Shown: in pieces, positions 20,161 through 31,069 of the stretch
Layout of the letters: each line of letters opens with the position of its first letter
Position numbering within the stretch: position 1 is the stretch's first letter
Assembly (NCBI GenBank): GCA_003427395.1
Contig: BFEA01000257.1
Span: 1,453,146 to 1,511,259 of the forward strand
Length of the DNA stretch: 58,114 bases
From: Chara braunii
Taxonomy: Eukaryota; Streptophyta; Charophyceae; Charales; Characeae
Direction: 5' to 3'
The notes under the pieces: generated by a model
What the model was told of the DNA's origin: nothing
The model's input: only the letters and a program-made list of their open reading frames with translations
Database searches by the model: none
Position numbers and translations under genes: made by a program

Positions 20161-21985
20161 GCTCCGGATGGGCTTCATCATCCTTCATGTAAGTAGCCAC
20201 TCACCCCTTGCCTGATTCTCCTACCTTTTCCCTTATCTCCTCTACTCCAAGTCTCCATCTCAACGGCCCAGGAGTAAAACTATTGGAATAGAGCGAAACA
20301 ACTCAAACAAAATAACTGAACGAGCAATGTACGCGACGCGGAGCGACCTGAAGGTGAGATGGTAGGAGAAGGCGTGTCAACACCAGGCCAAGCAAGCGCA
20401 CAGAGTCGTCCATATCCACCTACCATAGCGCAGCTGCTGGCCCCGAGGTAGGCTTCTACTTAAAACCCCTCTTCTTCTTCCTCCCTGTTCCTCTTCGTCT
20501 CCCTCTTTCTTCCTCTACCTCCTCCTTCCTCCTCCTTCTTTCCTACCCCTTCTCTCCTTCTTGCTCCCTCAGCGATCCTTGGCTGTAGCTCGTCGAACGG
20601 AGAGCGGTGGCCGGCTTCGCGATCCTTTCCGTTCGTCAACTCCATCTTCCCCACTCCCGCTCATCATCACCTTCCCGTTCGCCTTCGCCCATCATCACGT
20701 TCGTCAAATTTGCCCCTCTGTCTCTGTTTATTTACACCCCACCAGCATTCATGCTTTGATCTCGATAGCACAAACCCAACAGTTACTGCGATTACGGCCG
20801 TTCATCCCAACAACAACGCACATGACCAGGGAAGGCAGCTTGGAGCCTTATGACGCAGACGGGCTAATGATAACGACCGGAACGGTGGACAAAGATCACC
20901 AACGGAAGGAAAATTGTGCCCGCTATGGAGAGGACCACAATGTGAGGAAGATGACCATGGCACAGAGACGAGGAAATTCATGATCCCGCTTGAAGATGAC
21001 AGCGGCCACAGGGTGAAGGTGATGACCACGACAGTGAAGAAGACGGTCACGGCCGACTGGCACGCACGGCCACGGCCTCCCGCCAGCACTCACCATGCAA
21101 AATGAGAATGAATATTCCGCTAGAACAACGAAAGGTACACCGTCGGCCCGGTAAAGGTGATGATGGCAGCGTGAAAACAAAAACGACCAAATCCGCCCTT
21201 CTTCTCCTTCCTTCTTGTTCTCCCTCCTTGCTCGTGTCGTCATCACCTCTACCCCCGTCGCACCCTTCGTCGCTCTACTCCCTATCCTTCTCCACCTTCC
21301 TTTCTCATCATCCTGTTGGTTGTGCTCGCTGTTTTGCAGCGCTAGCAGATATGTGCCCTCCACCCTGCCGTGTGAACACGTACGTATCGCATCTCCCCTT
21401 CACGCGTTTCTCACCCTCCTTCTCAGTCCCCTTCCTCTTCCCTTCTTCGCCTGCACCTCTTCTCTCCCAACTTCCTCCTCCCCCACTCAGCTCGCCCCTC
21501 ACTACCTTGCCTCCACAGCCGCAGAGATAGTGCTGCCACCCTCCAGCAACGCAGCACTTCGCTGTCCAGCATCACTTGCAGAAAGTGGACTCGGGCTGCT
21601 ACTCTATAGCCGGCGCTACCTGCTGACCCTGCTCAATTGCTGTCTTCCTTCCCCCAGTTCCCACAGGCCACAAGGTCACAATTTGCTCGGATTGACCTTT
21701 GACCTGTCAAAAGGTCCGGTCAAGCAGGCAACCACGTCACTTGCCTCGACCTTCACAGTCTGGGGCTTTTCCTTGCCTTTCCCGGATGCACCCCGTCCCA
21801 CATTCGGGGTGAGTAAAGAGAAAAATAATAGAGGGAAAAAAAAGAACTACAGAAATAAATAATAACAAAGCAGAAGGAAATGCACGGACTGCTGACCTCA
21901 CCTTTACATCAGCGCATGCCCTTGATGACGACACCACCGAGCCTTGCACGTGGCAAGGACCGTGCAGCAGGCTACAACCTCCTCA
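20161..21985. other. CT-rich non-coding sequence
   Basis: Strong pyrimidine tracts lie at about 20466-20575, 21197-21320 and 21400-21500. The longest open frame (21215-21862 plus) is rich in Pro, Ser and Leu, as CT-rich DNA produces by chance, and has no domain I know. I do not call it a gene. Confidence 0.45.
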
Positions 21986-21989
21986 TATG

Positions 21990-22460
21990 GTCCCCAACGG
22001 ACTAACCACGAGCAGTTGGGGACCAAACTCCATCCGAACTTGAACTTTGATATGCATTTTTACAGTTCATGCATGTACCAACTGAGGTAGGCTTGTTGGC
22101 AGCCTAGATTTGCAACATTATACTTGTCTGCCTCGAGCAGAGCTCGAGCCCAGGTCTGCACTTCAACAGTCTGTGGGTGTACCAATTGAGCTCGGCCTGT
22201 TGATCGGGTTCCAACGAGTGCCCCGACGCATCAGGGCACCGCGGAACGAGTCCCAAGTGAAGCCACTTCTCCACATTCGTTTGACCCTCCCCCTGCGGAC
22301 TTGAACTCGGGCCGCATTTTCAACAGTTCATGGAGGCATGTCTGTGACAGGCCTGCTGGCCTCCTAGTATGACCTGAGCGCAATAGAAGTTGAACTCAGG
22401 TCTGCATTTGAACCGGCCATGGGAGTGCCAACTAAGCTAGGCCAGTTCGTCGAGGCCCAA
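21990..22460 (-). other. Tandem array of four tRNA-like units, minus strand
   Basis: Read on the minus strand, four ~100-bp units each show an A-box-like stretch and a B-box-like stretch. The A-boxes are TAGCTTAGTTGG at 22440, GAGCTCAATTGGTA at 22190 and TACCTCAGTTGGTA at 22090; the unit near 22330 is more degenerate. The B-boxes are GAGTTCAACTTC, CGAGTTCAAGTCCGC, GGGCTCGAGCTC and AAAGTTCAAGTTC. Two or more units keep ACTGTTGAAGTGCAG or a variant between the boxes, which would place a GAA triplet in the anticodon position as in tRNA-Phe. None folds as a clean cloverleaf, so these are probably pol III-derived repeats or tRNA relics. Confidence 0.55.
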
Positions 22461-23327
22461 GGACATACTAGGGGCACAACCTCAGGCCCACCACAACCCC
22501 ACCTACACTCAACCCAAACTTGTTGCCAAGATGGATCTTTGCATAAGGACGACCATCAAGCTAAAAAGTCAGTAATCAAAAGAAGAAGTCAAAAGGAAAA
22601 AAACAAAACAAAAAAAACAGAAGAAAAAGAAAAACAAGAAACAAGATGAGAGACAATTAACGAAAAGACATAGCGCATATGGCAAGATGGTGGTCTTCGA
22701 CCCCGTCGTCGCCCGGACAAGATGCAGCAGCGCTCAACCCAACCAACTCTAACTCACTGCCACAACGCCGCCTGAGGGCGCTTAGGCTGTTACTCGTTTG
22801 GTCCGCGTCTGACGTGTCAAAACACAAATAATTACCCTTGTAAGGGTAATTGTTCCGACAGGGGGTAACTGCCCATGCTCGAGCCTCACAATGATTCACC
22901 ATAGCGACCTTCCTCCTTTTCCCACAACAAACGAGGACAGCCTTTACTCCGATGCGGACGTACCGAGGGCGCTATTCCGGACCGATCTGGTTGACTTGCA
23001 CAATCCATCTATGACATGCCACATAGGGGGAACTGGGTTTGTTTTGATTGATCGGTTTTTTTCTCATGTGCTGATCCTACCTTATACGGACTTGACGGTG
23101 CTTCCCCTGGTCTGCACACCACACCACGTGGAAGCCTCTGTTAAACTGTCGATGGTGCCAACTTAGCCCAACTAGGGAACTCGTGTTCTTGGCGGAGAAT
23201 GGTGCTGGGTTATGAAGGGTTCGTCCGGTTCCCAGACCTCTCCCGCGCTGCAGGAGCTCTTCCGGATAAACTTATGGACCTGGGTACCCCCACCCTCTCC
23301 TCCATCGGATGACGATGTGAGTCATCA
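22461..23327. other. No gene recognised; perfect 10-bp palindrome
   Basis: A-rich tract at 22560-22650. At 22830-22851 the arms AATTACCCTT and AAGGGTAATT meet over a 2-nt GT centre, like the palindrome at 8885. The rest is unremarkable. Confidence 0.5.
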
Positions 23328-24224
23328 TGTGACGAACTACTCTCTGTAAGCGCACAACTTTCTGCACGGCTGTATTTCGGGGGTTAATTGAGAGGGGCCC
23401 GCCCAAATTGCATGGATGTCCCTGTCTTTTGGAAAGAGGTTGGTTCCGCGACGGTTGGTAATTGACCGCGCCTTAGCGAGCGCGGAAATAGCAGTTACTG
23501 TTGCCATAGCTTCTTTCTTGTTCTGTTGTAAGGAGGAAAACTTTTGGCGCAATCATCGCGCGGGCCCACACGGGTTCCCAGAATTTCGTTTTTGCAAATT
23601 AGGATTTTAATTAGGCTAGGAATTTGGGAGTGCCATAATTTTTGCAATTACACGAGGCTCCGTACTTGCGCGCGCATTCTCGCGCCCTGCTCTGCGCTCT
23701 GCTCCTGCCGCGCCTAAATTCTAAACGCAACTGTAATCTCTTCTTGCTCCTTCTTGGCGGGCACAGGTGTAACTGTAATCCTCTCACTTCTTGATCTCCT
23801 CCCTTTCTTTTGCCGCGCAAAGTTTCTTTGCACCTCTTTCCCGTCTATCTCATTGGCCTACAGGTGCATGACTGGATCGATGCATGGAGAGTGGTGACGT
23901 CCCACACGCCGCGGCCTGGCCATGCAGCCGTGGGCACTTCCTCTCTTCTTCTTCCCTCCCACTCAGACACAATCCCGATTATCTCGCGCGGATGCTCACG
24001 CTATAAATCCCGCAGGTGCGATTAACTCGCTCTCTAATCAACTTGGGAGTTAGCGCGGTCGAAAGGATCGGCTAACGGCCAGTAGCAAGACGGTGAGCAG
24101 GGAGTTGGGCGATCCGACGGCCTGGTGCTGGGTATGCAGGGTTGACGTGTGGCTGGGAAGGACTGCGGCACACGGGCGAACCAGGCCTGCATGTTCAGAC
24201 TAAGCGGGGTGACAACTTTGCGTG

Positions 24225-24266
<42 letters not shown>

Positions 24267-24500
24267 CGATGACGGTAGGTGTTGGAATGGTGCTTTTCTT
24301 CGACTCTTTTGCATAATTTTGATGCCTGGCACAAACCATCTCTTTGTTCATGGTTATTTTGGGTCTTTCTTTTCTGTGAATCGATGAATGATTGAGTTTA
24401 TCCCTCCCTCGACCCGTCCTCCTTCTACTTAGTTGCCGACTCGATTAATCAATTGCTTACACTCGATCCATGTATGTTATCTGGCTAGTTTTCAAAAATG
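23328..24500 (+). mobile_element. Diverged solo LTR of the same Ty3/gypsy family as the 32-48 kb element
   Basis: It starts with TGTGACGAACTA exactly as the LTRs at 31848 and 45729. It keeps the same succession of landmarks: CAAATTGCATGGA, CTTTCTTGTTCTG, TGACTGGATCGATGCATGGA, TATAAATC (24002), GGATCGGCTAACG, GGGCGATCCGACG, GGGTTGACGTG, AAGCGGGGTGACAACT, a GA run (24227-24262) and ATCTCTTTGTTCATGG. No internal element sequence follows, so it is solo. Its 3' end is uncertain because it diverges after about 24350. Confidence 0.8.
24002..24007 (+). promoter_or_regulatory. LTR TATA box
   Basis: TATAAA lies in the same relative place as in the two other LTR copies, between the GGCACTTCCTCTC block and the GGCTAACG block. 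It probably marks the U3/R junction. Confidence 0.6.
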
Positions 24501-25405
24501 GTATGATGAACGTAATTGAACGTCATGATGCATGAGTGCTTGTTGTTTCATCACCTCTTTTTTGCAACATGGATGAGCATGCCGGTTGATTAGATCTGAG
24601 CCACCAGCGACAGCTCTAGGTCGACGGGACGAGGTATATGTGTTGAAGATCGCGAAAATTATCAGCCTGATTGAAGGAAGATCTTGTGCACGCACGTGTA
24701 CGCCCGACCGCAGGCGGTCATCGCGTACACGCGTGTCTACAGGATCTGCCCCCAATCCGGCTGCTGGCCGAGCACCTGGAATGTATGGATTCCCACCCCA
24801 CCTTGCAACATGAATGTTGAGACTCCCTTTTGGATCACTGACCGTGAGTGCCTGAGGGATCGCTAATGAGCTCCCAGAGTTTCCGTATCCAACCGGAACC
24901 GAGCGCATCTACGAGTGGGATATTGGGTGGGCCTTAGAGTGTATTCCCCATCTCCCCAACTGTCCCAGCCCATACACGTGTCAGGTCATCATTGAGCCCG
25001 ATATTGTTATCCTTCAAACAGAGTTCCCTCCCTATCACCGTCTATTGCCATTCCATTGCCTGACCATTGCCCCTTGGCAAGCACTCACCCCCTACTGGCC
25101 ACAACCCGAGTGTTCCGAGTGCCTGTGAGACCATGCCTACCGAGCATGGGGATTCATTCGGCGAACCCGCTCGGAAGCCGAAGAACGGGAGCACAGCCTT
25201 CGTCTGAGGCCGGCCACGTCCGATTCTGAGATCTGCGAAACCCGCCGACGACGGGTGTTGTACCAGCGGAACAGTCATAGCGTCCCAACGGTACACAGAA
25301 TACGAATCTGTCCCAGATGAAGGGACCAACGGAGGTGACCGCTCTGTTCCCCAAAGGCCTAAAACGGAACCCCCGTCCTTCGCCCACCCGCTTGCATTCA
25401 CGTCC
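24501..25405. other. No gene recognised
   Basis: I see no domain, repeat or RNA gene. The 155-codon minus-strand frame at 25042-25509 is uncharacterised and overlaps the dispersed repeat, so I do not call it. Confidence 0.35.
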
Positions 25406-25560
25406 CTGAAACTTGACGCAGGAGATCTCAGTTCCGACCTGGGACTCCACCACCATTTTCCTAAAATCCTTGGCACATCCCTTCTTCCCACTTCCAGGCC
25501 CACCATCACTCCGAACAGGAAGTCGAGCTGGGCGTGAGGTTGGGCATCACAATGAGACCT
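25406..25560. repeat. Dispersed repeat, copy 1
   Basis: It matches 48478-48632 in the same orientation: GACCTGGGACTCCACC, CCTAAAATCCTTGGCACA, AGGAAGTCG and GGGCGTGAGGTTGG occur in order in both. A weaker relative sits near 25875-25910. The identity of the repeat is unknown. Confidence 0.75.
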
Positions 25561-26074
25561 CTAGCCGATCGGCCGGACTATGCGGACCCAATTCGGATGC
25601 CTAGGGTGTCCCTTGTCTCCTTGCCCCACCCCCCTCTTAATGAGCAGGGTGGCATGAACGTGACATGGGAAAAGCGGTAGATTCATAGTTTTGTTTTTCT
25701 TTTCGTACAGTCTTTGGCGGTTCTAGCTGGTGGTGAATTAGTTGTGCTCTCGTCCCTAAGCCGACGGGGAGCGGAATTTTGCCTGTGCCCCGCCCTTCCG
25801 TGCCTGTCAAATTTTGGACTTCTGCCGTTCTCTCTGATTGGCTTGAAGGACCCCCAGTTTTGCCCGGGCGGTTCACTCCCCCGCCCAAAATCCTCGGCCA
25901 CGCCCCAATTACTCTGATCGGCATTCCACAGGTACGGGACGCCGCACGGGGTGTGAGGTCCCCTGCGTATCACAGGCTAGGCAGCTGGCCCTGGCCCTCT
26001 GCCTTCCTGTATCACTCTTCCTTTTGTCTCTAAGCAGGGGATGTGGAGTTTCCAACCCTGTCACTTTCAAATCC

Positions 26075-26077
<3 letters not shown>

Positions 26078-26111
<34 letters not shown>

Positions 26112-26230
26112 ACAACCCGAGCTAATGCTAGGGGTGCTGATAAAAGCAGACACCACTAGCACTGTCGGCGTGGCTCCACCTATTGGTGGGGAGAAACACC
26201 TGCTGGAAAGCGGGTCCAGCGTCCCTGAAC
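26078..26230 (-). mobile_element. LINE or SINE 3' tail, minus strand
   Basis: A T-run (26078-26104) is the poly(A) of a minus-strand insertion. Next to it is a hairpin: TGCTAG (26126) and GGTG (26133) pair with CACC (26151) and CTAGCA (26156) around CTGATAAAAGCAGA. Beyond it lies the conserved tail module (CTCCACCTATTGGTGGGGAG, then CTGGAAAGCGGGTCCAGCG). No coding part is seen, so the copy is strongly 5'-truncated or a SINE. Confidence 0.75.
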
Positions 26231-26327
26231 ATTTGTAAACATTTGTTTGAACGAACATGTATTTGTTAGTATATACGCATAGTCAGACTTTTACTGATGA
26301 GCAACACTGATTACCCTCACTCGAGGG

Positions 26328-26560
26328 GATTGACTGCTCAACAAAACCCTAGCATCATCACCCTGCCCTACGCCACTCATTTACCGCTGCATGAATCATT
26401 CAACATCGTGAGGGGGGGGGGGAAGTCACAGTAGAGTCTGAGGGTTAGCTGCTCTACGAAACCCTAGCATCATCGCCCTGCCCCACTCCACTCATTTACC
26501 GCTGCCTGGATCATTCAACACCATCAGAGGGAGGGGGAAGTCATAGCAGGGCCTGACTTA
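26328..26560. repeat. Two-copy tandem duplication, 115-bp period
   Basis: AAACCCTAGCATCATC recurs 115 bp apart (about 26345 and 26460). Each is followed by CCCTGCCC, ACTCATTTACCGCTGC and ATTCAACA, then a G-run. From 26561 to 27837 I see no gene; 27040-27340 is a degenerate GTT/GTC triplet-like stretch. Confidence 0.8.
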
Positions 26561-27837
26561 ATCTATAATCCCAATTAAACCTAGGCACTACATCTGTTAC
26601 CTCGCCAATGCGACACTAATTCACAAAAACCCAAGGGTCTGTGTCTCCTATTCAGCAATCTGAACACAGCCACAATCCCGCCGAGAGGGCAGTAATTAGG
26701 CAAGCCCCTCAAATCTAGTGAGCGCACCAACACTTACGACATCCACCGCAGAAAGGGGAGGTGGCGAGGCAGGGTTCAATAGGCTTCTCATATCCTCCTC
26801 GCGGCAGCCCAAACTGCCGCATAAGCTTTCCCATCGCCCCTGCTCTCCCATAGGGACAACCCATCCTCTCCTCGCCCGCCATACCTCCCGTTGCTGCCAC
26901 ACCCAATCAGTGCCATCCTATTCTGTGTGGAAGATCCAGCCGGTAACCCTCGTCCGCCCTGCGGCCCCAGCAGAATTTCGAAGGAACGCGAAAAAATCCC
27001 ACACCCAGGGAGGATCAGAGGACACAGAGTCGTACTTAGTACTTACCGTGGTCACCAGTGATGTGGTAGGAGTCGTAGTCATTATTGGCAAAACCTTCCA
27101 TATAGTTTATTTATTTGTCATATTAGTCATTGCTATTGACAGTGATGCTGTAGATGTCAGCGTCGTAAGTGCCATCGAAGTTGTTGAGATCGTTGTTGCT
27201 GTTCTGTCATGCATCAATATGGTATAAGATGTCATCGTGGTAGGCGTTGTTGATGCAGTTATTGTTGCTTTTGTACCATGTGACATCGCCACGATGGGCA
27301 TCGGAGAAGCCGTCGTTATTGTGTTCGATGCTTTTGTTGTTGTTGATTATGTTTTCCTTGTTGGTAACACAGACTCCAACTCCCCTGAATAAGCGGTGAC
27401 AAGATTGGAGACATCACCCTCCCTCCATGCTTCAGTCGCCAGCCTCTCTTTCAGCGCAGCATAGTAATCTACCCCCTGCTCATATATCATGTCGCAGCTG
27501 ATGATCAGAGCGTCAGCCCGCTGCCAATCAACAAGAACCTCCAGAGCCGGATCCTCCTTGATCTGCCAAAGGATGGTTTCAAGTTGTTGAAACTAATCCT
27601 CCAGCCATGCAGCCAGGGCAGATCCCCCCCAATCCACCACCGGCCAGGCCTGGGCAACAGAGGACAGAACTCTGACAATCTGCCGCATGCATCATTTGTC
27701 CGAGGAAAGAAAAAAAATCATCCACGCTCCTTAGGGCTGTGTTCCCCTTGCCCTTGTGGGGAATGGAAAAATGGACCCAAGTTGTCGTGCAAAGCATGCA
27801 GTGGTGAGTGGGGTTTCATGACAGACATATCACTCTT

Positions 27838-27970
27838 TCTGATCCATACCATCTTCACCTGAATAGAACGCCAGGTCATTATAGCTGCATCTGGACTGAA
27901 AGTTGCCCGGAATACAGCTATAATGCCTGGACATTCTATTCGGGTGAACACGGTAGACCTGAACTGTTCC
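27838..27970. ncRNA. Long imperfect hairpin, miRNA-precursor-like or tiny MITE
   Basis: Arm 27856-27890 and arm 27912-27946 pair over about 34 bp with few mismatches. The left arm contains GAATAGAACG and ATTATAGCTGCAT; the right contains ATACAGCTATAAT and CATTCTATTC. The loop is about 21 nt. Pairing continues outward for roughly 12 bp more (ACCATCTTCACC with GGTGAACACGGT). The compact loop and near-perfect stem resemble a plant miRNA precursor, but a small fold-back transposon is equally possible. There is no transcript evidence. Confidence 0.5.
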
Positions 27971-28256
27971 TGGTCTCTCTCCTGCGCCACTGGGCCCTGA
28001 CCCCAGGCCACAGACACTAGGTCCTAGCTCTCTTTCACCAACAAGAGAGCATCATGATAGCTCTCTTTCACCCATCACCGTTCTCATTCATGCCTTTGGA
28101 AACAACTCGGGCTTGCAGGTACTTGCCTGGTTTTACCGTGGAGGAAAGTCCTTGAACTCACCTACAATCCATTGAGCCTAATGTGGTCTTGCGCTGGGCT
28201 TACAATTGCCTTACACTGGGTCCACTACTGGGCTTGCCCTCCCATGTCTCCACCCT

Positions 28257-29720
28257 TTTTTTTTTTTTCTTTTTTTTTTTTATGAAAACATGAACGGACT
28301 ATATTAGCCAGGGTGATACGAGCATCCCTTGCTAATATAGCTGCTTGAGTCACTCCATCTATTGGTGGGGAGCTGCACCTGCTGGAAAACGGGTCCAGCG
28401 TCGCATTACAATGTAAATGTCATTGTGGATTGGGCCTCTTCACCAAGCTGCTTGGCGCCAAATCTTACAATCTGAAATAGCCCTTTTATGGTTGGGAAAA
28501 AATACCGACATTCTGAGTGACAATTTGCCTCTATGCAGAACCATACCACGAGATAGGAACCATTGACTGCTGGTTAGAGGGAAAGGGGTCAGGGAATTCA
28601 GAAGCAGGTCGTAGAGGGATCATGGGGTCCACTGCGCTCCAATCATTGAAGTGAATCTTGTAGTTCCTGTTGAGGGCAACACCATCATTTGCTTGGGCAC
28701 CTTCCCAACCAACCTTCTCATCTTTCCTCCCTGTTCCCCCCCAAACCAGCCTTTGTTAAAACTTTTAATATGTTCAAGAATCTCAGTTTTCTTTGAGAGG
28801 TACTGAATTTTCTCTTTGGTCAGTTCCCATTAAATTCTGATATCTGTTTGTATCTGATCCTTGATACTATCAGTAAATTAATGACCAGCAAGTCTGACCC
28901 TTTCCCATTCGTGTGTACATCTTCTTCTCCAAATAGCCCAGAGTATTGCTCTTCTACTTATGATAAACAAATTTTGTGTGAATTCATCATAGGGTATGAC
29001 AGTCCATTCCTCCAGCAACAAAGGTTTCCAGCCCCATGGCCATCTATCAGTCACTTCCAATTGAGTCCATATTATGTCCCACCATCTCCATAGCCACACT
29101 GAGCCAGGGCATTGTAGGAAAATATGTTCCATAGTCTCAGCTATGCTTCTGCTCGGGAAGGCAGATGTGCAAAATTTGCACCAAGGCTTGGCTAAACCTT
29201 TGCTGTCCAAAGAGGTTCTGTCTATTATCCAATCATTGGTTGGGAGGCATCTATATTCAATCTGCCATTGTAGTGAGGCTATTTTAGCAGGCTTGATCTT
29301 CTTGCTTTGGAACCATTGGATCCTTTGAAATTCATTTTTTCCTAAGTTCAGGTGATCCATCCATCTCTGTGCGACTCTGTCTTTGAGATTAAATCTTGGT
29401 TCTTAACATTCTATATGTTGATTTTACTGTGAGAGTGTGTAGGGTTCTTGTGAAGTTTCTCTTACCACTGCGACCCCCATTTCCATTCATGTGGATCTAA
29501 TGGGAGAAATTGAATGAGTGTGCTTGGGCGGAAGGCAAACCAAGAATTCTTGTCTCGTAGGACCCTGATTCTAAAAAGTTGTTCAGTTGTCACCCTTCTG
29601 ACCCCAATTGGGTCACTCAGGATTAACTCATCATTGGCTCTGAGATCAAAAAGGGTGATTAGTATGTCTCCATTCCTTTCCTTATGGAAGACATTTCCTC
29701 TTTCCCGCTACAAGGCCCCA
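28257..29720 (-). mobile_element. 5'-truncated LINE (L1-like), minus strand
   Basis: The T-rich run at 28257-28281 is the poly(A). The 3' UTR contains a hairpin, CTATATTAGC/GCTAATATAG (28299-28308, 28331-28340) plus GGG/CCC, with loop TGATACGAGCAT. The conserved tail module CTCCATCTATTGGTGGGGAG and CTGGAAAACGGGTCCAGCG follows at about 28353-28402. Upstream (28878 to about 29700) is the C-terminal part of a LINE ORF2. An opposite-strand LINE tail abuts near 29720. Confidence 0.85.
28878..29700 (-). pseudogene. LINE ORF2 C-terminus with zf-RVT zinc knuckle
   Basis: The frame 29360-28878 (160 codons) reads KIASLQWQIEYRCLPTNDWI and then CKFC...MEHIFLQC, the CX2C-x15-H-x4-C zinc finger found after the RT of plant L1-like elements. 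It ends with RRAILWAIWRRRCTHEW, the typical terminal motif. Further upstream (about 29700-29480) another frame continues the protein (NGDILITLFDLRANDELIL...), separated by a stop or frameshift. The same domain occurs in the 49-55 kb LINE. Confidence 0.85.
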
Positions 29721-29847
29721 TCCCTGTCTAAGGGCTGCACTCCTGCAGTGCGTTCAATCCCAGGATTCTGATACGGTGTCTGCTCTTATCAGCACCCCTA
29801 GCACTAGCTCGGGCTGGTCATCAAAAAAAAAAAAAAAAAAAAAAAAG
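29720..29847 (+). mobile_element. LINE or SINE 3' tail, plus strand
   Basis: It ends in an A-run at about 29822-29846. The tail GGTGTCTGCTCTTATCAGCA, CCCCTAGCACTAGCTCGGGC closely matches the minus-strand tail at 26.1 kb. The loop TGATAAGAGCA is kept (on the complementary strand), but the long outer stem is lost on its 5' side, which is consistent with truncation. Confidence 0.65.
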
Positions 29848-29985
29848 AATTTCCTGCTGGTAAGTCAATAGTGACTGAGGAGTCCACTGTCAGGAGGGTT
29901 GTGAGGGGTATGGAGGGGTTGTCTAAGGAGACTTAGGGAGCCCCATTAATTTCTTTTCTTTTTTTCATGTAAATGTTTCTTGAGG

Positions 29986-30335
29986 GGATAACTTGCAAAA
30001 TGCCCCCATAAGTTGAGATGTATGCCAATATGCCCCTGAACGATGTGGGTAGAGCGAAATGACCTTTTGGGCCGAATTCTGTGTTTTATGCCCCTGTCAG
30101 GCCGGTGTGCAAATTTGCAATCTGGACCGCGCCTTTTGGTTTGCAAATGAGCCTTGGAAAAGTTGGCAAGTACCGTGGCATTTTGCAAAGTTAGACGGTG
30201 TCTGGTAGGGGTATATTGCAAAGATGGGGGGTCAACACAAACGTCTTTTGGGTCAGAGGGGCATTCCTCTCTATTTACATCTTTTTGGGGATTTTGGCAT
30301 ATATCTCAACTTCCGGGGTATTTTTCAAATTATAC
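29986..30335. mobile_element. MITE with ~50-bp terminal inverted repeats
   Basis: The left end GGATAACTTGCAAAATGCCC, with AAGTTGAGATGTATGCC inside, is mirrored at the right end (GGCATATATCTCAACTTCC and then GGGGTATTTTTCAAATTATAC). Internal copies of TGCAAA and GCCCC or GGGGC phrases occur. It has no coding capacity. I could not define a target-site duplication. Confidence 0.75.
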
Positions 30336-30650
30336 TTTTTTTTCCGGAAAGCTGCAGCAATTAAATTCTTTTTCTTTTCCCATGCTAATTTTCTCTGTAT
30401 CGTTCCCATTTTAACAGATTTCCTGAAGGACAGCAATTACGTCTGAAAACACAAAGAGGATTGAGACCATTTTCATGGATAGTACTGGGGCCATTACCCA
30501 ATCAGGCTATGCTGGAAACCGGATCGAGCATCTCTTTCTCAGTGAAATCAGCGGCTTTCCAGAAAGTGACTTGACGCACACAGAGGCACTTTGAACATAC
30601 CCTACCTAGGGCATGACCACACTAGCACTTTTTACTTATTAATGGACGTG
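30336..30650. other. No feature recognised
   Basis: T-rich start, then ordinary sequence. No gene or repeat that I can support. Confidence 0.35.
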
Positions 30651-30652
30651 AT

Positions 30653-30780
30653 TGCGGTCAGATGCATACAGGTCAGGCTGTAACTGCAGTCAGATGAATT
30701 TCGGAAAGTGCTCCCTGGTAGTGCGAGTATATCCTTATGGAGTACTCACACTCGCAGTATCTGAAATGTATCTGACCGCA
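30653..30780. mobile_element. Small fold-back element
   Basis: TGCGGTCAGATGCAT (30653-30667 region) is inverted at 30766-30780 (ATGTATCTGACCGCA), 14 of 15 paired. The centre also folds (TGCGAGTA...TACTC...CTCGCA at 30722-30756). It is about 130 bp in total. Type is unknown. Confidence 0.65.
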
Positions 30781-31010
30781 TTTACGGGTACTCCTGGATG
30801 TCGCTGGCCGCAATTTCATCCAGCAGTACATTAATAAAACTCTCCTCTTCTTTTTATATGAGAAAACATAAAAGTTAAAGTTGATAAACCCCCCTTTTTT
30901 TTTTCTTTTTTTTTTTTTTGGTAAGCTATATTCTTCTCTCCTCTATTTCATCTTTCTTGGTAGTACGCATCTATCTCATCCTCTCGCTAGTCTTTTTTTT
31001 TTTCTAAGTA

Positions 31011-31069
31011 CCGGTCCGGTGGACCATGGATCAGATATTAAACTGATCAGAACAGATACTACACTTGAT
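31011..31069 (-). pseudogene. U2 snRNA-derived fragment
   Basis: On the minus strand, from 31069, the sequence begins ATCAAGTGTAGTATCTGTTC and continues with GATCAGTTTAATATCTGAT. This is the U2 segment containing the branch-point-recognition region (GUAGUA) and stem IIa. It is followed by GGTCCACCGGACC, which resembles stem-loop IIb. The first ~26 nt of U2 are absent and the copy stops after about 60 nt, followed by a short A-run, so it is a truncated pseudogene, probably retroposed. Its upstream side abuts the poly(A) of a LINE tail. Confidence 0.85.

Noticed and set aside
21215-21862. 215-codon plus-strand open frame
   Set aside because: It lies in CT-rich DNA and encodes a Pro/Ser/Leu-rich chance frame with overlapping long frames on both strands and no domain.
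27040-27340. Val/Thr-rich protein
   Set aside because: It is a degenerate GTT/GTC triplet stretch that gives repetitive peptides in several frames.
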